From: Lactobacillus kimbladii
Lineage (GTDB): Bacteria > Bacillota > Bacilli > Lactobacillales > Lactobacillaceae
NCBI RefSeq assembly: GCF_014323605.1
Contig: NZ_SCMB01000003.1
Location: forward strand, 1-64,000
DNA length: 64,000 nt
Direction: 5' to 3'
Made by a program: the position numbers and the translations under genes. Shown one piece after another: positions 8,483-17,672 of the stretch (within the stretch, counting starts at the first letter, position 1; the number at the start of each line of letters is the position of its first letter). The notes below the pieces were generated by a model. That model ran no database searches and was not told the origin of the DNA. It saw only the letters and a list, made by a program, of their open reading frames with translations.

Positions 8483-9442
8483 ATGTGGAAAACGGTCCTA
8501 AGACGAATTTTAATTATGATCCCGCAATTGATTATTTTAAGTATTTTAGTCTTTTTCTTAGCTAAAATGATGCCAGGTGATCCATTTTCAGGTCAAATTA
8601 ACCCAAATACTGATCCTAAACAAATTGAAGCTTTAAAAAGAGCGGCTGGATTATATGACCCTGTACCTGTGCAGTATGCTCGGTGGGTTGGTAATCTTTT
8701 CAAAGGAGACTTAGGTACAAGCTATATTCAGCATGTACCTGTTACTTCATTAATTGCTGACCGCGCTGTAAATACTTTTTGGTTATCTTTATTTTCTACA
8801 GTTATTAGTTATTCTATCGCTATTCCTATGGGTATTAGCGCTGGACGTCACCAAGATGAATGGCAAGATCAAGCTGTTCAAATTTTCAATTATATTACCT
8901 TGGCTGTTCCTCCCTTTGTCTTTTATATACTAGGAATTTGGTTATTTGGTTTTACTTTAGGCTGGTTCCCTATCTCAGGTTCAATTTCACCAAATGCATC
9001 CGGTTTTTGGGGTACTTTGGGTAGTGAAATTTACCATATTATATTACCGGGTACTCTAGTTGCACTGATTACCACAACATCTGTCGTGCAATATTTGAGG
9101 ACAGGAATTGTCGATAATAAAGTTGAAGATTATGTTCGTACAGCCCATAGTAAGGGTGTGCCAGAAAAAGTTGTTTTCAATAAACACATTTTACGTAACT
9201 CCCTTTTACCAATTGCTTCTTCTTTTGGTACTGTAATAACTGGACTTCTTAGTGGATCCATGATTGTAGAATCGGTTTTCAGTTATCCTGGCATGGGGAA
9301 ACTATTCCTGGATTCAATTGGTCAGCGTGATTACACCACTTTAACAGCTTTAATATTGATATTTGGCTTTTTAACGTTGCTTGGTAATTTATTGTCTGAT
9401 ATTATCATGAGTATCGTTGATCCAAGGATTAGAATAAAGTAA
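8483..9442 (+). CDS. oppB: Oligopeptide ABC transporter permease OppB
   Basis: This is an integral membrane subunit of the peptide channel. The 319-residue protein has an N-terminal membrane helix (RRILIMIPQLIILSILVFFL), about six helices in all, and the binding-protein-dependent permease loop around VRTAHSKGVPEKVVFNKHIL. An ATG follows GGAGGG. OppB pairs with OppC, encoded next. Confidence 0.95.
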   Translation: MWKTVLRRILIMIPQLIILSILVFFLAKMMPGDPFSGQINPNTDPKQIEALKRAAGLYDPVPVQYARWVGNLFKGDLGTSYIQHVPVTSLIADRAVNTFWLSLFSTVISYSIAIPMGISAGRHQDEWQDQAVQIFNYITLAVPPFVFYILGIWLFGFTLGWFPISGSISPNASGFWGTLGSEIYHIILPGTLVALITTTSVVQYLRTGIVDNKVEDYVRTAHSKGVPEKVVFNKHILRNSLLPIASSFGTVITGLLSGSMIVESVFSYPGMGKLFLDSIGQRDYTTLTALILIFGFLTLLGNLLSDIIMSIVDPRIRIK

Positions 9443-9455
9443 AGAGGAGAAACAT

Positions 9456-10376
9456 ATGACTGAGAATAAAAAAGGTACTTTAACTAAAAAGGCTAAAAAA
9501 GAGAAAGTTTCTTCTCCAACTTCAGGATTCAGAGTGATTGTAAGAGAAGTTGTGAAGGATAAAATTGCGTTAACAGCTTTTATATTAATTGTTCTGATCC
9601 TATTATTGACTTTCGGAGGATCTCTGTTTTTAAATGCCGATAAAGTTTCTGAAACAAATATAATTGATGCTTATTACAGTTGGGGAACAGCCGGTCATTT
9701 CCTTGGAACTGATGATGGTGGTCGTGATATAGTTAATCTTCTTATTATGGGTAGTCGTAATTCCATACTTATTGGTTTGGGAGTTACTGTAATATGTGAA
9801 TCTGTTGGACTTTTGGTCGGATTAATTTCTGGATATTACGGTGGTTATATTGATGCCGTCATAATGAGAATAGTAGACTTCATTCAAGTTTTACCTGCAA
9901 TGCCTATTGAAATAGTTTTGGTTAGTGTTATACCTCATTACACCCCACTGAATTTAGTGCTAATAATTTCATTTTTTGGTTGGACAAGTACAGCAAGGTA
10001 TTTCAGAGCATTTGTATTGTCTCAAAGAGAGCGTGATTATGTATTAGCATCAAAAACGTCAGGTTCGTCAGATTTAAAAATTATGTTTCGTGAAGTTTTA
10101 CCTAACATTACTTCCATGGTAATTATTGATGTAGTTTTAATGATAGCAGGCAATATCGGAATCGAAACTACGCTTGAGTATATTGGCTACGGCTTGCCGC
10201 CGACTATTCCTTCTCTTGGTACGTTAATTGGATTTGCAAATGATCCGGTTAATGTTGTTAGTCGACCTTGGCTTTGGCTTCCTGCCACAATCTTGTTATT
10301 AGTGATTTCTCTAAGTATTAATTATGTCGGAAGGGCATTATCACGTGCTGGTGATGCTAGACAAAGAGAGAATTGA
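9456..10376 (+). CDS. oppC: Oligopeptide ABC transporter permease OppC
   Basis: This is the second channel subunit, 306 residues. A lysine-rich cytoplasmic N-terminus precedes the first helix at about 41-60. The short periplasm-side segment has the family stretch FLGTDDGGRDIV, and the EAA-like loop reads YVLASKTSGSSDLKIMFREV. About six membrane helices are predicted by eye. An ATG follows AGAGGAG. A terminator follows, so the binding proteins downstream can be transcribed independently. Confidence 0.95.
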   Translation: MTENKKGTLTKKAKKEKVSSPTSGFRVIVREVVKDKIALTAFILIVLILLLTFGGSLFLNADKVSETNIIDAYYSWGTAGHFLGTDDGGRDIVNLLIMGSRNSILIGLGVTVICESVGLLVGLISGYYGGYIDAVIMRIVDFIQVLPAMPIEIVLVSVIPHYTPLNLVLIISFFGWTSTARYFRAFVLSQRERDYVLASKTSGSSDLKIMFREVLPNITSMVIIDVVLMIAGNIGIETTLEYIGYGLPPTIPSLGTLIGFANDPVNVVSRPWLWLPATILLLVISLSINYVGRALSRAGDARQREN

Positions 10377-10402
10377 TAAACTTTTAAAATAAAACTAATT
10401 AT

Positions 10403-10445
10403 AAAAATCCTGAAATGAATTTATTCGTTTCGGGATTTTTTATAC
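10403..10445 (+). terminator. Terminator after oppC
   Basis: The arms at 10405-10419 and 10424-10438 form a stem of about 15 bp including G-U pairs, followed by TTTTTT. It separates oppDFBC from oppA1. Confidence 0.8.
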
Positions 10446-10672
10446 TTATTTTACTTGCAACTAGTATGTATTTAGGAAATATAAGCAATTCGAAAGATTT
10501 TGCTATTTTATGTGAGCTAAATTTTTTATTAAATAATGCTATTTATATATATGAATAAGATTAACATTAAATTAACTTTACTATTGATTTTCTAATTTAA
10601 TATGTTAATATTAAATTATTAACTTGTTCTGAGAAAAGCCATTAAGTTGCTATGATAAAGGAGTTAAAGGCT

Positions 10673-12436
10673 ATGAAAAGTAAGAAATTATTAGGCTCTG
10701 TGGGAGTCATAACTGCTGCTGCGTTATCGTTAGTTGCATGTGGTAAAAGTGCAGATAACGGCAACACAAATGAAGCAAAAAAAGCAAGTAAGTTTCCAAT
10801 TGAAGTACCTAAAAAGGAAACTAAACAAGGTGGAACAGTTAAATTAGCTATAGAAAGTGATTCACCCTTCACCGGTATTTTCTCTGAAGAATTGTCCACT
10901 ACTAAAACTGACTCTGATGTTGTCGCTCCAGGTGCCGAATCATTATTTGATGTAAATGATACTTATCAGATTAATGATAAGGGTCCTGCCACAATGAAAA
11001 TTAATAAAAAGGACAAGACAGTGACTGTTACCATTAAAAAGGGTGTTAAATGGTCAGATGGTAAGCAGGTAACTGCTAAAGATTATGAGTATGCATACGA
11101 AATTATTGCCAATAAGGCTACTCAATCTGAAAGATATACCAGTCAACTGGCTTTTTTAAAGGGACTTGAAGAGTACCATGAAGGAAAATCTAAAACAATT
11201 TCTGGGTTTGAAATGCCTGACGGTGAAAATGGCAGAACGGCCGTTTTACACTTTAAGGAATTAAAGCCAGGAATGTATAACAGTGGTAACGGCTATTTTT
11301 GGGAGGCTGTAGCTCCTTACCACTATTTAAAGGATGTTCCTTTCAGCAAATTAAATTCATCTGATAAAATTAGAAAGAAGCCACTTTATTTTGGCCCTTA
11401 TCAAGTTTCTAAGGTCGTAAGAGGTCAGTCAGTAACTTGGGTTCCTAATAAGTACTACTGGCGTGGCAAGCCAAAATTAGATAAAGTAGTTTCGCAAGTT
11501 GTTTCTTCGAACTCGACTTCTCAAGCAATCAAGAGCCATAAGTTTGATATAGCTGATGTTATTAACACACAATGGAAACAAGTTAAAGACACCAAAGGTG
11601 TAAATTTTGTCGCTAAAATTCCGCTACAATATAGTTATCTTGGCTTTAAAGTTGGTAAATGGGATGCAAAGCACAGCAAGAATGTCATGGATAAGAATGC
11701 TAAGATGAATAACAAGTCTCTTAGACAAGCTATTGGATATGCCATGAATATTTCTTCTGTATATAAGAAATATACTGGTGGCTTGACCTTCCATGTAACG
11801 ACATTAATTCCACCACAGTTTGGTGATTATCATAATAGTGATATAAAGGGTTATACATACAATTTAAAGAAAGCAAATCAATTGCTTGACAAAGCTGGTT
11901 ACAAGAAGAAAGGCAAATGGCGTGTACAACCTAATGGTAAGCCGCTTAAAATTCATCTTTTGGCTGCAGGAGGCGATGCCACTAGAGGTCCAATCATTCA
12001 AAACTACATTCAACAATGGCATAAAATTGGTTTGAATGTTTCCTTAGTTGGTGGTCGTTTGGCTGAGGCTAACTCTTTCTTCGATAAGATTAAAAATGAC
12101 GATCCATCTGTCGACATGTTTATGGCTGGCTGGAGTATGTCATCAGAACCATCACCTGCTGATTTCTTTGCTGAAGGTTCACCATTCAATTATCAACGTT
12201 TTGTGACTCCAGAACAAACCAAATTATTGAATTCACTTGACTCTCAAAAGGCTTTCAATCATAAGTATCGTGTAGAGAAATTCCATGAATGGCAAAAATA
12301 TATGTTTGATCAAGCATTCATTATTCCTACTAGGAATAGTTATGCTATCACAGCAGTTAATAACAAGTTAACTGGATATAGTCTTAAACCTACTCATGGT
12401 AATTCTCTTTGGTATGAAGTTGGCTACAAAAAATAG
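10673..12436 (+). CDS. oppA: Oligopeptide-binding lipoprotein OppA, copy 1
   Basis: This is an extracellular peptide-binding lipoprotein of the SBP_bac_5 family, 587 residues. The signal peptide runs to the lipobox LVAC, with Cys23 the predicted lipid anchor. A low-complexity linker follows, then the family region GVKWSDGKQVTAKDYEYAYE. The ATG at 10673 is chosen because AAAGGAG at 10657-10663 lies 9 nt before it; an upstream in-frame ATG at 10652 overlaps that site. It is one of three paralogues in tandem, all sharing GKWRVQPNGKPL. The AT-rich 200-bp upstream gap probably holds its own promoter, but I cannot pick one with confidence. Confidence 0.95.
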   Translation: MKSKKLLGSVGVITAAALSLVACGKSADNGNTNEAKKASKFPIEVPKKETKQGGTVKLAIESDSPFTGIFSEELSTTKTDSDVVAPGAESLFDVNDTYQINDKGPATMKINKKDKTVTVTIKKGVKWSDGKQVTAKDYEYAYEIIANKATQSERYTSQLAFLKGLEEYHEGKSKTISGFEMPDGENGRTAVLHFKELKPGMYNSGNGYFWEAVAPYHYLKDVPFSKLNSSDKIRKKPLYFGPYQVSKVVRGQSVTWVPNKYYWRGKPKLDKVVSQVVSSNSTSQAIKSHKFDIADVINTQWKQVKDTKGVNFVAKIPLQYSYLGFKVGKWDAKHSKNVMDKNAKMNNKSLRQAIGYAMNISSVYKKYTGGLTFHVTTLIPPQFGDYHNSDIKGYTYNLKKANQLLDKAGYKKKGKWRVQPNGKPLKIHLLAAGGDATRGPIIQNYIQQWHKIGLNVSLVGGRLAEANSFFDKIKNDDPSVDMFMAGWSMSSEPSPADFFAEGSPFNYQRFVTPEQTKLLNSLDSQKAFNHKYRVEKFHEWQKYMFDQAFIIPTRNSYAITAVNNKLTGYSLKPTHGNSLWYEVGYKK

Positions 12437-12453
12437 TTAATATTTAATTAGAA

Positions 12454-12495
12454 AAAAAACTAATTGCGAAAATAACGCAATTAGTTTTTTGTTTT
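12454..12495 (+). terminator. Terminator after oppA copy 1
   Basis: A 15-bp perfect stem (12454-12468 with 12476-12490) around a 7-nt loop ends in a T-run. Confidence 0.9.
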
Positions 12496-12605
12496 GATTT
12501 TTAGTTAAATTTAATTATAAAATACTCTTTTGATAAAATAATTTATCTTTTAAAAATTATATGTATATATAGTGTTAGTGACCAATTTATCCTTGCAATT
12601 TTAAT

Positions 12606-12632
12606 GATAAATGCTAACATTTATCTGTTAGC
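12606..12632 (+). promoter_or_regulatory. Two overlapping dyads upstream of oppA copy 2
   Basis: GATAAATG / CATTTATC (12606-12613, 12618-12625) and GCTAACA / TGTTAGC (12613-12619, 12626-12632) share bases, so only one could form at a time in RNA. The same region contains TGCTAACAT, usable as an extended -10 with TTGCAA upstream. It may be an operator or a 5' regulatory element; no regulator is known from the sequence. Confidence 0.35.
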
Positions 12633-12680
12633 TTGATTCCAAAATACTATTAACTTTGTATCATGAAGGAGACATGTATT

Positions 12681-14450
12681 ATGAGAACAAGAAAATTTTG
12701 GGGTGCTGTTGGCACTTTATCTGCAGCTGCATTAACTTTAGTAGCGTGCGGAAAAAGTAATACTACTAGCAATGAAGGTGCTAAAACTGCCAGCAAGTTT
12801 CCAATTCAAACACCCGTTAAGACTGCTAAAAAGGGTGGAACGATTAAGGTTGCAGAAGTAACTGATACACCATTTACTGGCGTTTTTAATGAAGAATTAC
12901 AAATGGATCAACCAAGCGCTGATGTTTCTAGTCCAGGTCAGGAATCACTATTTGATACTGATGATCACTATAAAATTAACGATAAGGGTCCAGCTACACT
13001 CAAACTTGATCGCAAAGCAAAAACTGCTACTATTACTATTAAAAAAGGTGTTAAATGGTCAGACGGCAAGCAAGTTACGGCAAAAGACGTAGAGTTTGCA
13101 TATGAAATTATTGCTAATAAAGCAACTAACTCCCAAAGATATGCCAGCCAATTTAATATTATTAATGGTATGAAAGAATATCATGAAGGCAAGGCAAAAA
13201 CTATTTCGGGAATTGAAATGCCTGATGGTCCGGATGGCAGAGTTGCAATTATACATTGCAAAGAACTTAAGCCTGGTATGTATTATAGCGGAAATGGCTA
13301 CATTTGGGAATCAGCTGCTCCCTACCACTATTTAAAAGATATTCCTTTTGCAAAATTAGAATCATCTGATAAATTGAGAAAAAAGCCGTTATTCTTTGGT
13401 CCTTATAAGCTTGAAAAAATTGTTCGTGGTCAATCAGTTACTTGGGTACCGAATAAGTATTATTGGCGCGGTCAACCTAAATTAGACAAAATAGTTTACC
13501 AAGTGGTTTCACCAAATTCCGCTTCGCAAGCAATTAAGAATCATAAATTTGATATCACCAGAGTTACTAATAGTCAATGGAAAGAAGTTAAGGATACTAA
13601 AGATGTGACATTTGTTGCTAAGATTCCTTTATACTATAGTTATTTGGCATTTAAAGTTGGTAAATGGGACAATAAAAAATCAAAGAATGTAATGAATCCT
13701 CATGCAAAAATGAATAATAAATCATTACGTCAAGCTATGGCTTATGCAATGAATACTGATGCTGTCTACAAGCATTATACTGACGGCTTAAGTTTCCAGA
13801 TTCCGACTTTGATTCCAGCACAGTTTGGTGACTATTTTAATAAAAACATTAAAGGGTATACTTACAACCTAAAAAAAGCAAATCAAATTCTAGATAAAGC
13901 TGGTTATAAGAAGAAAGGCAAATGGCGTGTACAACCTAATGGTAAACCGTTAACTATTCACTTCATGGCAATGTCTGGTACTTCTATTCAACAACCAATA
14001 ATGCAAAATTATATTGAACAATGGAATAAGATTGGCTTGAATGTTAAATTAGTTGGTGGAAGACTGACGGAATTTAATTCGTTTTATGATAAAGTGCAAC
14101 ACGATTCACCGGATGTTGATATGTTCATGGCAGCTTGGGGTCTTTCAACAGAGCCTTCCCAGGAACAAATGTACGGTGAAGGTACAATGTCCAATTATTC
14201 CCGTTTTGTAACACCTGAAAACACGAAGTTAATCAAGGAAATGGACTCTCAAAAGGCATTTAACCATGAATACCGTGTTAACAAATTCCACGAATGGCAA
14301 AAATATATGTTTGATCAAGCTTATGTTGTTCCTGTATTTAACGCATACCAAATTGATGCAGTCAACAGTAAGCTTACTGGTTATTCACAAAATGCATCAC
14401 AGCAAAACAACGGACACCCACTTTGGTACAAAGTAGCTTACACTAAATAA
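12681..14450 (+). CDS. oppA: Oligopeptide-binding lipoprotein OppA, copy 2
   Basis: This 589-residue SBP_bac_5 peptide-binding lipoprotein has lipobox LVAC ending a 23-residue signal peptide. It aligns with copy 1 along its whole length, including GVKWSDGKQVTAKD, VRGQSVTWVPNKYYWRG and GKWRVQPNGKPL; differences cluster in the ligand-binding middle and the C-terminal quarter. The ATG at 12681 is preceded by GAAGGAGA at 8 nt, so the upstream in-frame ATG at 12663 is rejected. Terminators on both sides of the oppA genes imply separate expression. Peptide preference cannot be told from sequence. Confidence 0.95.
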   Translation: MRTRKFWGAVGTLSAAALTLVACGKSNTTSNEGAKTASKFPIQTPVKTAKKGGTIKVAEVTDTPFTGVFNEELQMDQPSADVSSPGQESLFDTDDHYKINDKGPATLKLDRKAKTATITIKKGVKWSDGKQVTAKDVEFAYEIIANKATNSQRYASQFNIINGMKEYHEGKAKTISGIEMPDGPDGRVAIIHCKELKPGMYYSGNGYIWESAAPYHYLKDIPFAKLESSDKLRKKPLFFGPYKLEKIVRGQSVTWVPNKYYWRGQPKLDKIVYQVVSPNSASQAIKNHKFDITRVTNSQWKEVKDTKDVTFVAKIPLYYSYLAFKVGKWDNKKSKNVMNPHAKMNNKSLRQAMAYAMNTDAVYKHYTDGLSFQIPTLIPAQFGDYFNKNIKGYTYNLKKANQILDKAGYKKKGKWRVQPNGKPLTIHFMAMSGTSIQQPIMQNYIEQWNKIGLNVKLVGGRLTEFNSFYDKVQHDSPDVDMFMAAWGLSTEPSQEQMYGEGTMSNYSRFVTPENTKLIKEMDSQKAFNHEYRVNKFHEWQKYMFDQAYVVPVFNAYQIDAVNSKLTGYSQNASQQNNGHPLWYKVAYTK

Positions 14451-14476
14451 AATATATTTACCAAAGTAAAAAAACA

Positions 14477-14830
14477 GGCTCTTTGTCAAATTCTATTGAT
14501 AAAGATTAAATAAAAAGAACCAAGCAGCTAATAAACTGCTTGGTTCTTTTTATTTTACCTTGTTTTCTGCGAATCTAATCCTGTTTAGCAGATTGGAGAA
14601 ATTGGCATAGCCAAACGCTGTGAGCTCAATTTGTCTGATTTTGCGATTGAGGCCATAAACAATCGTTGTAATAACTCGATATTATAGTGCTGATTACTGC
14701 TCTTAGATTATGTTTAAAAGTGAGCAGTGTTTGAAGTATTTGCCAACCAATATCTCGTTAGCATGAATGACTTTTTTATATGCCTGCTAAAGTATCATAA
14801 TGTGCCTGGAGCATCTTGTAGACATTGGTG
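14477..14830 (-). pseudogene. ISL3-family transposase remnant with one terminal repeat
   Basis: The left edge has GGCTCTTTGTCAAATT (14477-14492), a typical ISL3-family terminal repeat. Reading leftward from about 14670 to a TAA at 14550-14552, the frame encodes a segment ending IELTAFGYANFSNLLNRI, the C-terminus of ISL3 transposases. Another frame from about 14750 gives LQTLLTFKHNLRAVIS, which also fits the family, so at least one frameshift separates them. The rest of the transposase and the right-hand repeat are absent. A perfect 20-bp hairpin (14508-14527 with 14536-14555) follows the stop and would act as its terminator. Confidence 0.8.
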
Positions 14831-14928
14831 ATCTACGCGCGCATGCTATGCCCTTCTTTTTAATACAATAGAAAACCTGTTAATAGGTTACACATGGATA
14901 AGTCATTAACAGGATAAATTGTCGAGTT
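14831..14928. other. Intergenic stretch between IS remnant and hairpin
   Basis: No gene or further transposase sequence is recognisable here. A short palindrome ACCTGTTAATAGGT lies at about 14876-14889. Confidence 0.4.
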
Positions 14929-14958
14929 AATCAAGTTTTTTAAACTTGATTTTTTATT
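14929..14958 (+). terminator. Terminator-like hairpin upstream of oppA copy 3
   Basis: AATCAAGTTT and AAACTTGATT (14929-14938, 14942-14951) form a 10-bp stem followed by TTTTTATTTTT. It may be a leftover terminator of the gene region that preceded the IS insertion. Confidence 0.6.
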
Positions 14959-15016
14959 TTTGCTAAAAAAATAATGGTATTTTGTATAAAATTTTAATTA
15001 ATAATTAATAAGGTCT

Positions 15017-15044
15017 TTGTTTTTCTAATATTTTTTGTTATTAT
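15017..15044 (+). promoter_or_regulatory. Promoter of oppA copy 3
   Basis: TTGTTT, a 16-nt spacer and TATTAT with an extended TGT are present. It overlaps an upstream in-frame ATG at 15035, which argues that translation starts at 15092 instead. Confidence 0.6.
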
Positions 15045-15091
15045 TTGATTTAGGTTTTAAATCGTGTTTTTACTTTTGTAAGGAGAGAAGA

Positions 15092-16867
15092 ATGATGAAA
15101 GAAAAAAATTTTTTATGCTCCATCGGTATTATAGCTACATGTGCCATGGCTCTGGTTGGTTGTAATAAAGCAAATAAAAGTAATAATGAGGACAGTTCGA
15201 AGGAAGCAAGTAAATTTCCAAATGCTTTGCCAAGAAAGCAAACAAAGCAAGGAGGAACTGTTAGAGTTGCCGTTGAAACAGATACGCCTTTTACAGGAAT
15301 ATTTACTGATGAATTAAGCGTAACCGCGACTGATGCAGATGTTGCTTCGCCAGGCGAAGAATCTTTGTTTTATACAGATGATAATTACAAAATAAATGAT
15401 AAAGGTCCAGCAACAATGAAGCTGGATCAAAAAAACAAAACTATAACTATTACAATCAAAAAGGGTGTTAAATGGTCTGACGGCAAACAAGTGGTTGCCA
15501 AGGATATGGCATATCCATATGAAATATTGGCTAATAAAAATACTAAAGCTCAAAGATATTCTACTAAAATGGAAGTTCTGAAAGGAATGAAAGAATATCA
15601 TGAGGGCAAAGCTAAAAAAATTTCAGGAATTGAATTGCCAGACGGTGATAATGGTCGCAAAATGATATTGCATTTTTCCTATATGACACCAGGAATGGCC
15701 TTTAGTGGTAATGACTATTATTGGGAATCAGCTTCACCATATCACTATTTAAAGGATGTACCTTTTAGCAAACTCGAATCCTCAGATAAAGTTAGAAAAA
15801 GACCAATATATTTTGGACCTTATAAGTTAGATAAACTAGTTCGTGGACAGTCAGCTACATGGGTACCAAACAAATACTATTGGCAAGGCAAACCAAAACT
15901 GGATAAAATTATTTATCAAGTTGTTTCTCCTAATTCTACTTCTCAAGCAATCAAATCACATAAGTTTGATATTGCTCAAGTTATTAATGCTCAGTGGAAA
16001 CAAGTAAAAGATACTAAAGATGTGAGATTTATTGCAGAAATTCCTTTATATTACTCATACCTAGGGTTTAAGGTCGGCAAGTTTGATGCCAAAAAAGGTA
16101 AAAATGTTATGAATCCTCATAGTAAAATGAATAATAAAGCCCTAAGGCAAGCTATTGGGTATGCCATGAATGTAGAGGATGTCAATAAACGTTATAATAA
16201 CAATCTGAGTTTCAGAATTCCAACATTAATTCCAAAGCAATATGGTGATGTATATAATAAAAATGTTAAAGGATTTTCTTATAACTTAAAAAAGGCTAAT
16301 GAACTTTTAGATAAGGCTGGTTATAAGAAAAAAGGTAAGTGGCGCGTTCAGCCCAATGGTAAACCTCTAAAAATTAACTTTTTAGCCATGTCGGGTGATG
16401 CTACACAAGGACCAATTATACAAAATTACTTGCAACAGTGGCATAAAATTGGGCTAAATGTAGGCCTTTTAAATGGTCGGCTGACAGAACGTAATTCATT
16501 TTATGATAAAGTTCAAAACGATAATCCTCAAGTAGACATGTTCCTAGGAGCTTGGGGTCTTTCTACGGAACCATCACCTAATGGATTGTATAGTGAAGGT
16601 GGCCCCGCTAACTATACTAGGTTTGTTACCCCGGAAAATAATAAATTGATTAAGGAGATTGACTCTGCTAAAGCATTTAACCATAAATATCGTGTTGAAA
16701 AATTTCATGAATGGCAACAGTATATGTTTGACCAGGCTTATGTCATACCTGTTTTTAATGCATATAAAATTAAAGCGGTTAATAATAAATTAACTGGTTT
16801 ATCATTAAAACCTTCTGAAACAAATAACGGACACCCAATATGGTACAAAGTCGGTTATATTAAATAA
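15092..16867 (+). CDS. oppA: Oligopeptide-binding lipoprotein OppA, copy 3
   Basis: This is the third SBP_bac_5 peptide-binding lipoprotein, 591 residues, with lipobox LVGC. It shares the core segments of copies 1 and 2 (GVKWSDGKQV, NKYYWQGKPKLDKI, GKWRVQPNGKPL) but differs in many positions of the first third. The start could be ATG at 15092 or the next ATG at 15095; AAGGAGA at 15080-15086 fits both. The longer frame from 15035 runs through the promoter and is rejected. It lies beyond the IS remnant and ends at a strong terminator, so it forms its own transcription unit. It may supply an alternative receptor to the same OppDFBC channel. Confidence 0.93.
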   Translation: MMKEKNFLCSIGIIATCAMALVGCNKANKSNNEDSSKEASKFPNALPRKQTKQGGTVRVAVETDTPFTGIFTDELSVTATDADVASPGEESLFYTDDNYKINDKGPATMKLDQKNKTITITIKKGVKWSDGKQVVAKDMAYPYEILANKNTKAQRYSTKMEVLKGMKEYHEGKAKKISGIELPDGDNGRKMILHFSYMTPGMAFSGNDYYWESASPYHYLKDVPFSKLESSDKVRKRPIYFGPYKLDKLVRGQSATWVPNKYYWQGKPKLDKIIYQVVSPNSTSQAIKSHKFDIAQVINAQWKQVKDTKDVRFIAEIPLYYSYLGFKVGKFDAKKGKNVMNPHSKMNNKALRQAIGYAMNVEDVNKRYNNNLSFRIPTLIPKQYGDVYNKNVKGFSYNLKKANELLDKAGYKKKGKWRVQPNGKPLKINFLAMSGDATQGPIIQNYLQQWHKIGLNVGLLNGRLTERNSFYDKVQNDNPQVDMFLGAWGLSTEPSPNGLYSEGGPANYTRFVTPENNKLIKEIDSAKAFNHKYRVEKFHEWQQYMFDQAYVIPVFNAYKIKAVNNKLTGLSLKPSETNNGHPIWYKVGYIK

Positions 16868-16888
16868 AATTATTTAATAAAGTAGATT

Positions 16889-16928
16889 AGAAAACTATTG
16901 TCATTTGAGGACAATAGTTTTCTTTTTT
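16889..16928 (+). terminator. Terminator after oppA copy 3
   Basis: A 14-bp perfect stem (16889-16902 with 16910-16923) with a 7-nt loop is followed by TTTTT. Confidence 0.93.
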
Positions 16929-16940
16929 AACGCTAAAAAC

Positions 16941-16949
16941 TGGTATAAT
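16941..16949 (+). promoter_or_regulatory. Extended -10 promoter of rnc-smc-ftsY
   Basis: TGGTATAAT gives an extended -10 at 16941-16949, 25 nt before the rnc start. The -35 region lies in the T-tail of the preceding terminator and is poor. Confidence 0.6.
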
Positions 16950-16973
16950 TTAGATTGTTAAGGAGTTGAAAAA

Positions 16974-17660
16974 ATGGTTAGTACCAAATTCATAAAACGA
17001 TTAGATACAAAATACAAAATTAAATTTAATAATCCTAACTTATTAGAAGAGGCTTTTACTCATTCTTCTTATGCTAATGAGCATCCTGAAAATGGTACTC
17101 GGGATTATGAAAAACTGGAGTTCTTGGGGGATGCAGTTCTGGAATTAGCAATTTCTGATTACCTTTACCGTAATTTTAGAAATCTTAATGAAGGTGAATT
17201 AACTAGAATGCGATCAAATATTGTTGATACTGAAGGTTTTGCAGAATTTGCCCAGAAATTTGGTTTTCCGGCTGAGATTAATCTAGGTCATGGTGAGGAA
17301 AAAGCAGGTGCACGTTCTCGCAAAACTCTTTTAGAAGATGTTTTTGAAGCTTTTAATGGAGCGCTTTTTCTTGATCAAGGCATGGAAGCAGTTGAGCATT
17401 TTTTGAGTTTAACCGTATACCCATTAATTGATGCTGGCAAATTTGATGCATCAAGAGATTATAAAACAGACCTACAAGAATTATTGCAACAAGATGGACC
17501 GGTTAAGATTGAGTATGAGGTTTTAAAAGAAGAGCAACTGCCTTCAAGTTTTACTGTCCAGCTAGTTGTTAATGGGAAAGTATTGTCTAAGGGACAGGGT
17601 CACAATAAAAAAGCCGCTGAACAAGAAGCTGCAAAAACTGCTCTAGGTAAGCTCAATTAG
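16974..17660 (+). CDS. rnc: Ribonuclease III
   Basis: RNase III cleaves double-stranded RNA in rRNA and mRNA processing. The 228-residue protein has the catalytic signature EKLEFLGDAVLEL, the second acidic site LLEDVFEAFNGALFLD, and a C-terminal double-stranded RNA-binding domain ending KKAAEQEAAKTALGKL. An ATG follows AAGGAG. It heads the rnc-smc-ftsY operon, a standard Firmicutes cluster, with 12 nt to smc. Confidence 0.97.
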   Translation: MVSTKFIKRLDTKYKIKFNNPNLLEEAFTHSSYANEHPENGTRDYEKLEFLGDAVLELAISDYLYRNFRNLNEGELTRMRSNIVDTEGFAEFAQKFGFPAEINLGHGEEKAGARSRKTLLEDVFEAFNGALFLDQGMEAVEHFLSLTVYPLIDAGKFDASRDYKTDLQELLQQDGPVKIEYEVLKEEQLPSSFTVQLVVNGKVLSKGQGHNKKAAEQEAAKTALGKLN

Positions 17661-17672
17661 GGAGATGAGTGT

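Noticed and set aside
15035-15091. Upstream ATG giving a 610-residue third OppA
   Set aside because: The ATG lies inside a promoter (15017-15044) and the extension would bury the lipoprotein signal peptide.
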